Shown here one piece after another: positions 45,896 through 54,559 of a stretch of 64,000 bases of DNA. The stretch comes from Rhodoferax koreense (lineage in GTDB: Bacteria > Pseudomonadota > Gammaproteobacteria > Burkholderiales > Burkholderiaceae_C). A program made the position numbers and the translations under genes. The DNA is taken from assembly GCF_001955695.1 (NCBI RefSeq), contig NZ_CP019236.1, positions 1,612,001 through 1,676,000 on the forward strand, written 5' to 3'. How positions within the stretch are numbered: the stretch's first letter is position 1; each line of letters starts with the position of its first letter. Under the pieces are notes generated by a model that ran no database searches, was not told the DNA's origin, and saw nothing but the letters and a program-made list of their open reading frames with translations.

Positions 45896-47145
45896 CGCGC
45901 GCCGCCGCCCTGGCCCGGCGCCAGCGCATCGAGGAAGCGCAGCGCGGCCTGGGCATCGCCGCCGCGGGCCTGCGTGGCCAGGCGTTTCAAGGTGTCGCGC
46001 TGGCCTGCGGCGCGCGTGGAGGGCAGGCCGAAAAGATCGCTCACCAGCAACTGGTCGGCGTCGAGTCCGTAGACCGGCCGGTCGATGCGTGTGGCTTCCA
46101 CGCCGTCGCCGGCGCGGCGCAGCACCAGCAGGTTGGCAATGTCGAGCCCGCCCACCACCAGCGGGCTGTGGCAGGTGAGGATGAACTGCACCCGGGGCAG
46201 CGCGGCGGCCAGGGTGGGCACGATCTGCATCTGCACCGACGGATGCAGGTGCGCGTCGATCTCGTCGACCAGCGCAATGCCGGGCTGATCGGCCAGGGCC
46301 TGGCCGCGCGGACAGGCGGCGCACAGGTGGTAGAGCAGGTCGGCCACCCAGCCGATGAAGCTGCGCTGCGCGTCGGACCAGGCGGCCAGCGGCAGCGCGA
46401 CAGGGGCCTGGCCTTCGAAAAGGTAGATACCCTGGCGGTCGCGCCGGCCCGTGAAGCGGCAGGACACGGGGGCGAGCAGGCGGTTGAGCAGCGCTGTGGC
46501 CTCCTGAAAGCGGCGCCGGCTGCGCTGCAGCTGCGGCATCCACATCTCCAGCGCCACCAAGCCGCCGCCGTGGTCGAGCAGGCTGGCGAAACGCTGCGCC
46601 TGCAGCGAAGTCGGCTGGCCGCGTGCGGTGGCGGAGGCAGCCGCAGCTGCGTTTCGCGTCGCGCCGTAGCCGACGGCGAAGCCGGCCGGGGCGGCGCCGC
46701 GGGTCCTGGGGTTCGGGCCCAGCCATTCGGTCTGTTCGCCGCGGGTGTTGCCGGTCTCGCGCACGATGCGCAGCATGCTGTGGACGGACGGGGGTGCAGC
46801 CAGGCTGCGCGCACCCCGAGGAGATGCCGCGGAAGCGAAGACGGCTTCGATCTCGGCCGCATGGGCGCCGACCGCGCGGCTGCGGGCAGCGTCCCCGCCG
46901 GGCTGCATGCGCACCATCGGCCGTGTCGGCAAATCGCCGGCATCAGGCCCGAGCACCGCCAGCGCCACGGCCTGCAGCAGCGAGGATTTGCCCACGCCGT
47001 TGTCGCCGAGGATCACGTTCACGTTGGCCAGGCGCGGCGGCACCATGCCGCTGGCCGGGCCGTAACGCTGGCCATCGAAGGCGAAATTGGCCTCCAGCGC
47101 CGCGATGCTGCGCAGGTTGCGAACCGACAACTGGTGGATGTACAT
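45892..47145 (-). CDS. AAA/ABC-type ATPase, PtuA-like (Septu defence type)
   Basis: P-loop ATPase of 417 aa of the AAA15/AAA21 (SMC-like) type. Walker A is GDNGVGKSS (47-55), a GYGATRN motif at 159-165 is typical of the OLD/PtuA lineage, a degenerate signature lies at about 256-274 (WSDAQRSFIGWVADLL), and Walker B with D-loop is IALVDEIDAHLHP (290-302), followed by the H-switch CHSPLVVGG. Adjoining HNH nuclease gene makes the ATPase-nuclease pair of Septu. The related functions of recombination ATPases are alternatives. Inserted between a haemoglobin gene and a deacetylase gene; composition is like the surroundings. Confidence 0.8.
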   Translation of the reverse strand: MYIHQLSVRNLRSIAALEANFAFDGQRYGPASGMVPPRLANVNVILGDNGVGKSSLLQAVALAVLGPDAGDLPTRPMVRMQPGGDAARSRAVGAHAAEIEAVFASAASPRGARSLAAPPSVHSMLRIVRETGNTRGEQTEWLGPNPRTRGAAPAGFAVGYGATRNAAAAASATARGQPTSLQAQRFASLLDHGGGLVALEMWMPQLQRSRRRFQEATALLNRLLAPVSCRFTGRRDRQGIYLFEGQAPVALPLAAWSDAQRSFIGWVADLLYHLCAACPRGQALADQPGIALVDEIDAHLHPSVQMQIVPTLAAALPRVQFILTCHSPLVVGGLDIANLLVLRRAGDGVEATRIDRPVYGLDADQLLVSDLFGLPSTRAAGQRDTLKRLATQARGGDAQAALRFLDALAPGQGGGAR

Positions 47146-47219
47146 CGCGCCTCCGGGTGCGCGGTTATAACGTCGAAGCCGTCGGGGTGCAACGCCTGTT
47201 CAGGCGATGCGGCGGCCTG

Positions 47220-48185
47220 TCAGGCGCGCCAGAGGTTGTCCGCGAAGCGTGCGCCGAACTTGAGGCGGCTGCGATCCCAGGGCGTGAAGCGCGGGATCTG
47301 GAACAGGTCGGTGCCGGCATCGGCCGCGCCCTTGGTGGTGGAGACGGCGGCGTCGAAGCCGAGTTCGCGCACGATGCGCACGCTCTCGGGGATGTAGTCG
47401 GTGCCGGGCTTGCCGTTGGGGTAGGCGAACAGGCCCACGCGTTCGCCGAGCACACTTTCCAGGAAGCGCTGGCTCTGCGCGATCTCGGCATAGGCAGCGT
47501 CGGCTTCGAGCTTGGCCAGGATCGGGTGCGACCGTGTGTGCGCCCCGATCTGCATGCCGGCGTCGCGCAGTTCGCGCACCTGCTGCGACGTCATCATCAG
47601 GTCCACCGGCGGCTTCACGGCCGCGCAATCGGCGATCTTCTCGGTGAGCAGGTGGCGCTCCAGCACCGGCAGGTATTTGATCTGGCCGATGATGTGCTCG
47701 ATGGCCTGGCGCTTGGCCTCGGGCGTGTCGATGGTGTGGCTGCCGAGGTGGCCCGAGCCGTCGCGCTTGGCGAGTTGGGTCAGGTCGAGCTGCGGCGACT
47801 GGCACAGGCGCACCGATTCGATCACGGTGTCGTTCCACATGCGGCCGCCATCGAGGAAGTCGGTGGCGATGAAGAAGGTGGAGGTCAGGCCGTGCCGGGC
47901 CAGGATCGGCAGGGCCACGGTGCGGTTGTCGGCATAACCGTCGTCGAAGGTGATGGCGGCGGCGCGCTCGGGCAGGCTGCGTTCCTTCAGCTTCTGCACT
48001 GCGACGTCCAGCGGCAACACGTTGCACCAGGCCTTCATCCAGCCGCAGATCGCGTCGAAGGCGGCGGCATCGACTTCGCCGGGGAAGATCGGGTCGCGTT
48101 CGGGCAGGACGCGGTGAAAGATCAGGATCGACAGGCGGCCGCGTTCACCGGCGGGCGAGAGTTGCTTCAGGAGGGTTTTGAACAT
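47220..48185 (-). CDS. Polysaccharide deacetylase (NodB homology)
   Basis: Carbohydrate esterase family 4 protein of 321 aa. The NodB core is seen: ITFDDGYADN with Asp81/Asp82, the metal-binding HTRSHP, and the later AYPNGKPGTDY. The N-terminal part (LSILIFHRVLPERDPIFPGE) is typical of proteins linked to polysaccharide or cell-wall modification. No signal peptide is seen. The start at 48185 lacks a strong ribosome site; the frame extends further 5'. Its substrate is unknown; no polysaccharide cluster is nearby. Confidence 0.83.
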   Translation of the reverse strand: MFKTLLKQLSPAGERGRLSILIFHRVLPERDPIFPGEVDAAAFDAICGWMKAWCNVLPLDVAVQKLKERSLPERAAAITFDDGYADNRTVALPILARHGLTSTFFIATDFLDGGRMWNDTVIESVRLCQSPQLDLTQLAKRDGSGHLGSHTIDTPEAKRQAIEHIIGQIKYLPVLERHLLTEKIADCAAVKPPVDLMMTSQQVRELRDAGMQIGAHTRSHPILAKLEADAAYAEIAQSQRFLESVLGERVGLFAYPNGKPGTDYIPESVRIVRELGFDAAVSTTKGAADAGTDLFQIPRFTPWDRSRLKFGARFADNLWRA

Positions 48186-48261
48186 GTTTTTCGCGAGACG
48201 GCTGCACCAGCGCCGACAGAGTGTATGACGTTGCAGCGCGCCGGTCGGTTGACCCTGCGGT

Positions 48262-48897
48262 TCAGCCGGGCTTGAGCAGCACCACCAGCGCACCCGCGCC
48301 GCCGTCGATCGGCCGGGCCTGCACGAAGGCCAGCACCTCGTTCTTCTGCACCAGCCAGTTGCGCACCTTGCCCTTGAGCACCGGCGTCTTGCCGGGTGAG
48401 CTCAGGCCCTTGCCGTGCACCACGCGCACGCAGCGGATGCCGTGCTTCTGCGCGTCGCGGATGAAGCCCGACAAGGCGTCGCGTGCGGCGTCGCTGCGCA
48501 GGCCGTGCAGGTCGATCTGGCGCTGGATGCTCCATTCGCCCTTGCGCAGCCGGCGCGTCACGTCGGCGCCGATGCCCTGGCGGCGATAACTCAGCGCGTC
48601 GTCGGTGTCGAGCAGGTTGCTGGCGTCGAAGCCGTCGCTGATCGCCTCGACCAGCACCGCCTGTTCGTCGCGCTGCAGCTGGGTGGCCACCGGCTCGGGC
48701 TGGGCCTTCCTGAGTTCGGCCTTGCGCTGGTCGGGCAGCGGGTTGACGGCGCCGACGGCCAGCATGAACAGGTTCTTCTGCGCCGCGAGCCGGCGTTCGC
48801 GCTCGAGCTGGGCGGCGCGTTCGGCGGCCTGCCGTGCGGCGGTCTCCTGGATGGACTTCTGGATCTTCTTCAGGTCCTGCAGCGAGGTGATCTTCAA
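48262..48897 (-). CDS. Smr domain protein
   Basis: Protein of 211 aa. An N-terminal coiled coil ([20 protein letters not shown]) is followed by a linker and a C-terminal Smr domain with [17 protein letters not shown] and RVVHGKG, the LDLHG and GKG motifs of MutS2-type nickases/endonucleases. Resembles the stand-alone proteobacterial SmrA/SmrB (YdaL/YfcN-like). May act in ribosome rescue or nucleic acid cleavage. Cotranscribed with radC (its ATG overlaps the stop of radC). Confidence 0.85.
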   Translation of the reverse strand: MKITSLQDLKKIQKSIQETAARQAAERAAQLERERRLAAQKNLFMLAVGAVNPLPDQRKAELRKAQPEPVATQLQRDEQAVLVEAISDGFDASNLLDTDDALSYRRQGIGADVTRRLRKGEWSIQRQIDLHGLRSDAARDALSGFIRDAQKHGIRCVRVVHGKGLSSPGKTPVLKGKVRNWLVQKNEVLAFVQARPIDGGAGALVVLLKPG

Positions 48898-49580
48898 AGC
48901 AAACCCTTCTCGGCCATCGACAACGACACGCCGGGGCCGACGATCACATGGTCCAGAACCCGCACATCGACCAGGCCCAGCGCCGACTTCAGCGTCTGCG
49001 TCAGGGATTCGTCGGCCCTGGAGGGCTGCACGCTGCCGCTGGGGTGGTTGTGGGCCAGCACCACGGCCGCGGCCTGGTGGTGCAAGGCGCGCAGCACGAC
49101 TTCGCGCGGGTAGATGCTGGTCTGGGTCAGGCTGCCCTTGAACATTTCCTCCATGGCCAGCAGCCGGTGCTGCGCGTCGAGGAACATCACCGCGAACACC
49201 TCGTGCGCCTTGGCCGCCAGGTGCAACTGCAGGAAATGCTTCACGGCTTCGGGCGCCGTCAGCACCTCGCGCTCCTGGAGCTGCTGTGCCAGCGCGCGCC
49301 GCGACAACTCCAGCACGGCCACGATCTCGGCGCGCTTGGCCGGCCCCAGGCCCTTGATGCGCCTGAGGCCATCGGCCGTGGTGTGCAGCAGCCCGGCGAT
49401 GCCGCCGAAGCCCAGCGGCGGCGGCGCGAGCAGTTCCTGGGCCAGCATCAACACGCCCTTGCCCTGGATGCCGGTGCGCAGCAGCAGCGCCAGCAGTTCC
49501 GCGTCGACGAGCGCGCCGGGGCCGCGCGCGAGCAGCTTCTCGCGCGGCTGTGCATCGGGGGGCAAATCTTTGAGCGGCAT
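48894..49580 (-). CDS. radC: RadC family protein (JAMM, UPF0758)
   Basis: A 228-aa protein with an N-terminal helix-hairpin-helix-like part ([34 protein letters not shown]) and a C-terminal JAMM/MPN+ domain with [14 protein letters not shown] and acidic Asp. Despite the name, a role in DNA repair has not held up; the biochemical activity is unknown. Start overlaps nothing; divergent from fkpB across 142 b. Confidence 0.92.
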   Translation of the reverse strand: MPLKDLPPDAQPREKLLARGPGALVDAELLALLLRTGIQGKGVLMLAQELLAPPPLGFGGIAGLLHTTADGLRRIKGLGPAKRAEIVAVLELSRRALAQQLQEREVLTAPEAVKHFLQLHLAAKAHEVFAVMFLDAQHRLLAMEEMFKGSLTQTSIYPREVVLRALHHQAAAVVLAHNHPSGSVQPSRADESLTQTLKSALGLVDVRVLDHVIVGPGVSLSMAEKGLL

Positions 49581-49722
49581 TGCAGAGGCGGCAGGGTCGG
49601 GCGGGGCATGCAGGGTTTTATGGTTCTTGGCGGGGGCTGGCCGCTTAACTTTCTACAATGGAGGCCAGTTTATTCGCCAAATGCCGACCCGGCCACTATC
49701 GGGCGCGGCCCAGAGAGTTTTT

Positions 49723-50187
49723 ATGTCCACCACCATCGCCACCGTCCAACCCGGGTCTTTCCTGACCCTGCATTACCGCCTGGCGGGGCCGGGGGGCGAC
49801 ATCATCAACACCTTCGAAGGCAAGCCGGCCACGCTGTCGCTGGGCACGGGAGAGCTGTCGCCGGCCGTCGAGCAGCGGCTGCTGGGGCTGGAAGAGGGCA
49901 CACGCGCCAGCTTCGAGATCCCGGCGGGCGAGGCCTTCGGCGAACGCAAGCCCGACATGGTGCAGTGGGTGGCGCGCAAGCTGCTCAACCAGCTGGGCGA
50001 CCCCGACGAGACCTACCGCGTGGGCGACGTGGTGCAGTTCCCCACGCCGGACGGCCTGGGCCAGTACGCTGGTGCGGTGCAGCAGGTCGGCAAGGCCGAT
50101 GGATCGGACGCCGTGTTGTTTGACTTCAACCACCCGCTGGCCGACCAGCCGGTGACGTTCGAAGTGCTGTTGATCGGTGTGCTATGA
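49723..50187 (+). CDS. fkpB: FKBP-type peptidyl-prolyl isomerase (SlpA/FkpB)
   Basis: Cytoplasmic cis-trans prolyl isomerase of 154 aa, SlpA type. FKBP segments: LTLHYRLAGPGGDIINTFEG, ELSPAVEQRLLGLEEGTRAS, and IPAGEAFGERKPDMVQWVAR in the inserted chaperone flap. The frame is open earlier but the family N-terminus starts at the ATG at 49723. Its stop overlaps the ispH start (ATGA); fkpB-ispH is a standard pair. Confidence 0.9.
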   Translation: MSTTIATVQPGSFLTLHYRLAGPGGDIINTFEGKPATLSLGTGELSPAVEQRLLGLEEGTRASFEIPAGEAFGERKPDMVQWVARKLLNQLGDPDETYRVGDVVQFPTPDGLGQYAGAVQQVGKADGSDAVLFDFNHPLADQPVTFEVLLIGVL

Positions 50188-51215
50188 GCTGTCCTGAGGA
50201 AACATTTTTCGACGGGCCGCCCCTAGAAAAATCGGCCCCCCCGGGGGGCAGCGAACCACGCGAAGCGGGTAGCGTGGGGGTCATCCTCCTCGCCGAACCG
50301 CGCGGCTTCTGCGCGGGCGTTGACCGGGCCATCGAGATCGTCGAACGCGCGCTGGCGAAATTCGGCCGGCCGATCTACGTGCGCCACGAGATCGTGCACA
50401 ACACCTACGTCGTCAACGATTTGAAGGACAAGGGCGCGATCTTCATCGAGGAATTGAGCGATGTGCCACCGGGCGCGACCCTGGTGTTCTCGGCCCACGG
50501 CGTGAGCAAGGCCGTGCAGGACGAAGCCCGTGCGCGCGGCTTCCAGATCTTCGACGCGACCTGCCCGTTGGTGACAAAGGTGCATGTCGAGGTAGCCAAG
50601 CTGCACAAGGAAGGCTTCGAGTTCATCATGATCGGCCACAAGGGCCATCCCGAGGTCGAAGGCACGATGGGCCAGCTCGAGAGTGGCATCCACCTGGTGG
50701 AAGACGTGGCCGACGTGGCCCATGTGCAGCCGTCGCAAACCAGCAAACTGGCCGTCGTGACGCAGACCACGCTGAGCGTGGACGACGCGGCTGAAATCTC
50801 CGCCGCCGTGAAGGCGCGGTTCCCGCTGATCCGCGAACCCAAGCAGCAGGACATCTGCTACGCCACGCAGAACCGGCAGGACGCGATCAAGGTCATGAGC
50901 CCGCAGGTCGACATCGTCATCGTGGTCGGCAGCCCCACCAGCTCCAACAGCAACCGCTTGCGTGAACTGGCCGAGAAACTGGGTACGCCGGCCTTCATGG
51001 TCGACAGCGCCGAAGAGTTGCAGCCCGCCTGGTTCGAGGGCAAGACCCGCGTCGGCCTGACCGCTGGTGCGTCGGCGCCCGAAGTCTTGGTGAAGCAGGT
51101 GATCGACCGCATCAAGGCCCTGGGCGCGGTGGCCGTGCGCAAGATGGACGGCATCGAGGAGACGGTGAAGTTTCCGCTGCCCAAGGGCTTGCGGATGGAT
51201 GTGCCGGCTTCTTAA
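50184..51215 (+). CDS. ispH: 4-hydroxy-3-methylbut-2-enyl diphosphate reductase IspH, with extended N-terminus
   Basis: Last enzyme of the MEP isoprenoid pathway, making IPP and DMAPP with a [4Fe-4S] cluster. 343 aa. Cluster cysteines: RGFCAGVDRA, FDATCPLVTK and DICYATQNRQ. The first 30 residues (SCPEETFFDGPPLEKSAPPG etc.) are not part of the family and are encoded by a GC-rich repeat element; the family core starts at VGVILLAEPRGF. The ATG at 50184 overlaps the fkpB stop; a GTG at 50274 would give a protein of normal length (313 aa). I report the long form, with this doubt. Confidence 0.93.
   Translation: MSCPEETFFDGPPLEKSAPPGGSEPREAGSVGVILLAEPRGFCAGVDRAIEIVERALAKFGRPIYVRHEIVHNTYVVNDLKDKGAIFIEELSDVPPGATLVFSAHGVSKAVQDEARARGFQIFDATCPLVTKVHVEVAKLHKEGFEFIMIGHKGHPEVEGTMGQLESGIHLVEDVADVAHVQPSQTSKLAVVTQTTLSVDDAAEISAAVKARFPLIREPKQQDICYATQNRQDAIKVMSPQVDIVIVVGSPTSSNSNRLRELAEKLGTPAFMVDSAEELQPAWFEGKTRVGLTAGASAPEVLVKQVIDRIKALGAVAVRKMDGIEETVKFPLPKGLRMDVPAS
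50235..50281. repeat. GC-rich palindromic element, copy A (in the ispH 5' end)
   Basis: A run of seven C followed by six G is followed by CACGCGAAGCGGGTAGCGTG and GGGGT. Same architecture as copy B at 53346 (C-run/G-run palindrome, CACGAAGTGAGCG, TTGGGGGT). I recognise this general form as a dispersed Comamonadaceae intergenic repeat. Here it is open in the reading frame of ispH. Confidence 0.6.
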
Positions 51216-51238
51216 GAAAAAAGGCCTGCGGCGCAGGC
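51215..51238 (-). terminator. Intrinsic terminator of the hldE-hldD end
   Basis: On the minus strand GCCTGC-GCC-GCAGGC is followed by CTTTTTTCTT, a compact stem plus T-run. It lies 22 b past the hldD stop and overlaps nothing important on the plus side except the end of ispH (the A-run begins there). It probably ends the long minus-strand superoperon. Confidence 0.7.
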
Positions 51239-51254
51239 GGGGTCTGCGCGGTCA

Positions 51255-51271
51255 GCTATTTATTTGATAGC
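51255..51271. repeat. 17-bp palindrome GCTAT-N7-RTAGC, copy 4 (spans the hldD stop)
   Basis: GCTATTTATTTGATAGC. On the minus strand it reads GCTATCAAATAAATAGC, so the repeat supplies the last codons and the TAA stop of hldD. Confidence 0.65.
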
Positions 51272-52294
51272 GGCCGAGCCGTCCTGCGATAGGCTTTGCA
51301 CATAACGTGCGACGCCGGTCTGGACATCGGCGAACACATGGTCGCAACCCGTGGCGCGCAGGGCCGTGAGGTCGGCCTGGGTGTGGCACTGGTATTTGCC
51401 GCGCAGCGCATCCGGGAAGGCGACGTATTCGATCAGGCCTTGCGTCACCGCATCGTCCAGGCTCAGCGCGGGCTGGCCGGCCTCGGCGCGCAGGGTATTC
51501 ACGACGGCATGCGCCACGTCGTTGAACGGCTGCGCGCGGCCGGTGCCGAGGTTGAAGATGCCCGATTGGTCCGGATGGTCGAAGAACCACAGGTTCACCG
51601 CCACCACGTCGTCGATGAACACGAAGTCGCGCATCTGGCCGCCCTGGGCGTAGCCGCCGTATTCGCCAAACAGCTTGACCCGGCCTTCCGCCTTGAACTG
51701 GTTGAACTGGTGGAAGGCCACGCTGGCCATGCGCCCCTTGTGCTGCTCGCGCGGGCCGTAGACGTTGAAGTAACGAAAGCCCACCACCTGGTTGTTGGTG
51801 AGGTTCTTCAGCCTGCCGAAGTCGGCGCCGCATTCGAGGCGCATGCGCTGGTCGAACAGCAGCTTGGAATAGCCGTAGACGTTGAGCGGGCGTTCGTATT
51901 CCTGCGTCTCGATGAAGCTGGTCGAGCCGCCATAAGTGGCCGCGGACGAGGCGTACAACAGGCGCGTGCCGCGGTGCTGGCAGGCCTGGAACAGGTCGCA
52001 GGACACGCGGTAGTTGTTGTCCATCATGTACTTGCCGTCGCTCTCCATGGTGTCGCTGCACGCGCCTTCATGGAACACGGCCTCGACGTCGCCATACACG
52101 CCCTGCGCGAAGCGGCTGTAGAACACGTCCTGGTCGACGTAGTCGGCGATCTGCAGATCGACCAGGTTGCGGAATTTGTCGCCCTGCGTGAGATCGTCGA
52201 CCGCGATGATGTTGTTGATGCCGCGCGCGTTCAGGCCGCGCACCAGGTTGCTGCCGATGAAGCCGGCTGCGCCGGTGACAACGATGCGGGTCAT
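51260..52294 (-). CDS. hldD: ADP-L-glycero-D-manno-heptose-6-epimerase
   Basis: Epimerase of LPS inner-core heptose synthesis, 344 aa, extended SDR fold with bound NADP. N-terminal [17 protein letters not shown], catalytic [10 protein letters not shown] (Tyr/Lys) and [18 protein letters not shown] are present. The stop codon (TAA) and last residues AIK lie inside copy 4 of the 17-bp palindrome. 12 b after the hldE-type kinase gene on the same strand. Confidence 0.95.
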   Translation of the reverse strand: MTRIVVTGAAGFIGSNLVRGLNARGINNIIAVDDLTQGDKFRNLVDLQIADYVDQDVFYSRFAQGVYGDVEAVFHEGACSDTMESDGKYMMDNNYRVSCDLFQACQHRGTRLLYASSAATYGGSTSFIETQEYERPLNVYGYSKLLFDQRMRLECGADFGRLKNLTNNQVVGFRYFNVYGPREQHKGRMASVAFHQFNQFKAEGRVKLFGEYGGYAQGGQMRDFVFIDDVVAVNLWFFDHPDQSGIFNLGTGRAQPFNDVAHAVVNTLRAEAGQPALSLDDAVTQGLIEYVAFPDALRGKYQCHTQADLTALRATGCDHVFADVQTGVARYVQSLSQDGSAAIK

Positions 52295-52306
52295 GGGAAA
52301 TCCTCT

Positions 52307-53254
52307 TTAAAGCGCGGAAAACAGTTCGTCGTAGCTGACGGTGGCCGTGCCGAACTTGCCCACCACCACGCCACCGGCGCGGTTCGCGAGCGGCATGGCC
52401 TCGCGCAGGCTCAGGCCGGCTGCGACCAGCGCGGCCATGGTGGCGATCACCGTGTCGCCGGCACCGGTGACGTCGAACACCTCGCGGGCTTGGGCGCTCA
52501 CGTGCAGTTCGCCGGCTTCGTCGTAAAGCGTCATGCCTTCCTCGCTGCGCGTGACCAGCAGGGCTTCCAGTTGCAATTGCTGGCGCAGGTTCTGCGACTT
52601 GTTGCGCAACTCTTCCTCACTGCTCCAACTGCCCACCACCTGCTGCAGCTCGGCGCGGTTCGGCGTGATCAGGCTGGCGCGGCTGTAGCGTGAATAGTCG
52701 CTGCCCTTGGGGTCGATCAGGATCTTCTTGCCGCTCGCGTGCGCCAGCGCGATCATGTCGCCCACGTGGGCCAGGCCGCCCTTGCCGTAATCGGAAAACA
52801 GCACGGCCTGGTGCGTCGGCAGCAGGGTGGCGAAGGTGGCCGACTGCGTGGCCAGGATCTCGCTCTTGGGCGTGTTCTCGAAGTCCACGCGCAGCAGTTG
52901 CTGCTGGCGGCCGATGACACGCAGCTTGACCGTGGTCTGCAACTGCGGATCGCGGCCGAAGTGCGTGCGGATGCCGGTGTTGGCGACCAGGGCCTCGAGC
53001 TTGTGGCTCGCATCGTCGTCGCCCACCACCGTCAAGAGCGATGCCTGCGCGCCGAGCGTGACGATGTTGTAGGCCACGTTGGCCGCGCCGCCGATGCGTT
53101 CTTCCTCGCGCGTGACCCGCACCACGGGCACCGGTGCCTCGGGGCTGATGCGGTCCACGGCGCCGTACCAGTAGCGGTCGAGCATGGCGTCGCCGACCAC
53201 CAGCACTTGGGCCTGGGTCATCTGTGCGCGCGACAGTTTGGAAAAGGTTGTCAT
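52307..53254 (-). CDS. rfaE1: D-glycero-beta-D-manno-heptose-7-phosphate kinase (RfaE1)
   Basis: PfkB-family sugar kinase of LPS heptose synthesis, 315 aa. Motifs: DAMLDRYWYGAVDRISPEAP, the substrate loop IGGAANVAYN, and the ATP/anion-hole GAGDTVIATMAA near 255. It has only the kinase half; the cytidylyltransferase half of the E. coli HldE fusion is absent, so RfaE2 must be elsewhere. Starts at 53254. Directly upstream of hldD; upstream lies a GC-rich repeat and lapB. Confidence 0.92.
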   Translation of the reverse strand: MTTFSKLSRAQMTQAQVLVVGDAMLDRYWYGAVDRISPEAPVPVVRVTREEERIGGAANVAYNIVTLGAQASLLTVVGDDDASHKLEALVANTGIRTHFGRDPQLQTTVKLRVIGRQQQLLRVDFENTPKSEILATQSATFATLLPTHQAVLFSDYGKGGLAHVGDMIALAHASGKKILIDPKGSDYSRYSRASLITPNRAELQQVVGSWSSEEELRNKSQNLRQQLQLEALLVTRSEEGMTLYDEAGELHVSAQAREVFDVTGAGDTVIATMAALVAAGLSLREAMPLANRAGGVVVGKFGTATVSYDELFSAL

Positions 53255-53345
53255 TTTGTTTTTATAACGCGCTGCGTGCACTGTAGAACGGATCTGACCT
53301 ATTCCAGAGGCACCGCAGAACTGGCTTTGCCAGGCCGCTGGTGTC

Positions 53346-53393
53346 GCCCCCTGCAAGGGGGGGAGAGCTACACGAAGTGAGCGACTTGGGGGT
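53346..53393. repeat. GC-rich palindromic element, copy B (lapB-rfaE1 gap)
   Basis: CCCCC-TGCAA-GGGGG stem followed by CACGAAGTGAGCGACTTGG and GGGT. Shares its plan with copy A in ispH. Lies within the 147-b gap between lapB and rfaE1, 8 b past the lapB stop; could act as a processing or pausing hairpin inside the transcript. Confidence 0.6.
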
Positions 53394-53401
53394 GTTCCAT
53401 A

Positions 53402-54559
53402 TTACAGTTCTTCGACCCTTCTTGCGGGATAGCTGTCCCAGGCCTGGCAGCCGGGGCATTGCCAGAAATGCTGCTTGGCCTCGAAGCCACAGGCCGCACA
53501 GCGGTAACGCGTGAGCGGCTTGGTGGCGTGGTCGAGCGCGCGTTGCACCTGGGGATGGAATTCTTCGTGTTCGAGTTTCTCGCCGGCGATCCAGCGTGCG
53601 GCAGCGACCAGCGATTGCTCGTGGTCGAGATGCTGCACATAGCGGTAACGTGCAGCGGCGGCCTCGGCCGGGTTGGCGGACTGCAGCGAAACGATGGCCT
53701 CGAGCACGTCGAGCGACGGGCTCTGGGCGTAGCTGGCTTCTAGCAAAGCGAGTGCTTCTGCCGATCGGCCGGCCTCGGTGCCGACGCGCGCGATCATCGG
53801 CGCAATCAGCGGCATGGCGATCGGTGCGGTCTCGGCGAGCGTCTGCAGCGTGGCAAAGGCTTCGCCAAATTGGCCGGCCTGTTGCTGCAGGGCCGCCAGG
53901 TCGATGCGCGGTCGCGGCGCCTGCGGCGCGGTGGCGATGGCCTGTTGCAACAGCAGCAGGGCCGCTTCGGGCTGGCGCGAAGCGACCAGGGCGGCGGCCT
54001 GCTCGCACAGGTAATGCGCGAGCCGCCCGTTGAAGCTGCCCTGGCCCGCGTCCTCGAGCTTCTTGGCGATGGCCGAAGCCTTGGGCCAGTCGCGCGAACG
54101 TTCGTAGATCGACAGCAACGCCAGGCGGCTCTGCGCTTCGTACTTCGTGCCTTCGAGCTTGCGCAGCGCGGCCTCGGCGCGGTCGAGCAGGCCGGCCTTC
54201 AGGAAGTCGAGCGCCAGTGCGTGCTGCGAACGGTCGCGGTCCACCGTGCTGAGGTCGCCGCGCGAGAGCAGGTGCTCATGCACCCGCACGGCGCGTTCGT
54301 ATTCGCCGCGACGGCGGAACAGGTTGCCGAGCGCGAAGTGCAGTTCCGAGGTGTCCGGATCTTTCTGCACGGCCTCGATGAAGGCGTCGATGGCCTGGTC
54401 CTGTTGTTCGTTGAGCAGGAAGTTCAGGCCCTTGAAATAAGCCTTCGGCGCCTGCCGGTTCTCCACGCGGAGCTGGCGCAGATCGAAACGCGAGGCCAGC
54501 CAGCCGAGGATGAAGGTGATCGGCAGGCCGAGCAGGATCCAGCCGAGATCAAAGTCCAT
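53402..54559 (-). CDS. lapB: Lipopolysaccharide assembly protein LapB
   Basis: Inner-membrane TPR protein of 385 aa that controls the stability of LpxC with FtsH and so balances LPS synthesis. N-terminal anchor ILLGLPITFILGWLASRF, then TPR repeats (about 60-330, beginning AYFKGLNFLLNEQQDQAIDA), then a rubredoxin-type metal site with CAACGFEAKQHFWQCPGC. All three elements are present. lapA overlaps its start by 11 b. Confidence 0.95.
   Translation of the reverse strand: MDFDLGWILLGLPITFILGWLASRFDLRQLRVENRQAPKAYFKGLNFLLNEQQDQAIDAFIEAVQKDPDTSELHFALGNLFRRRGEYERAVRVHEHLLSRGDLSTVDRDRSQHALALDFLKAGLLDRAEAALRKLEGTKYEAQSRLALLSIYERSRDWPKASAIAKKLEDAGQGSFNGRLAHYLCEQAAALVASRQPEAALLLLQQAIATAPQAPRPRIDLAALQQQAGQFGEAFATLQTLAETAPIAMPLIAPMIARVGTEAGRSAEALALLEASYAQSPSLDVLEAIVSLQSANPAEAAAARYRYVQHLDHEQSLVAAARWIAGEKLEHEEFHPQVQRALDHATKPLTRYRCAACGFEAKQHFWQCPGCQAWDSYPARRVEEL

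Noticed and set aside
45005..47145. Retron with HNH/ATPase effectors
   Set aside because: No reverse transcriptase or msr/msd-like structured RNA region is present beside the pair.
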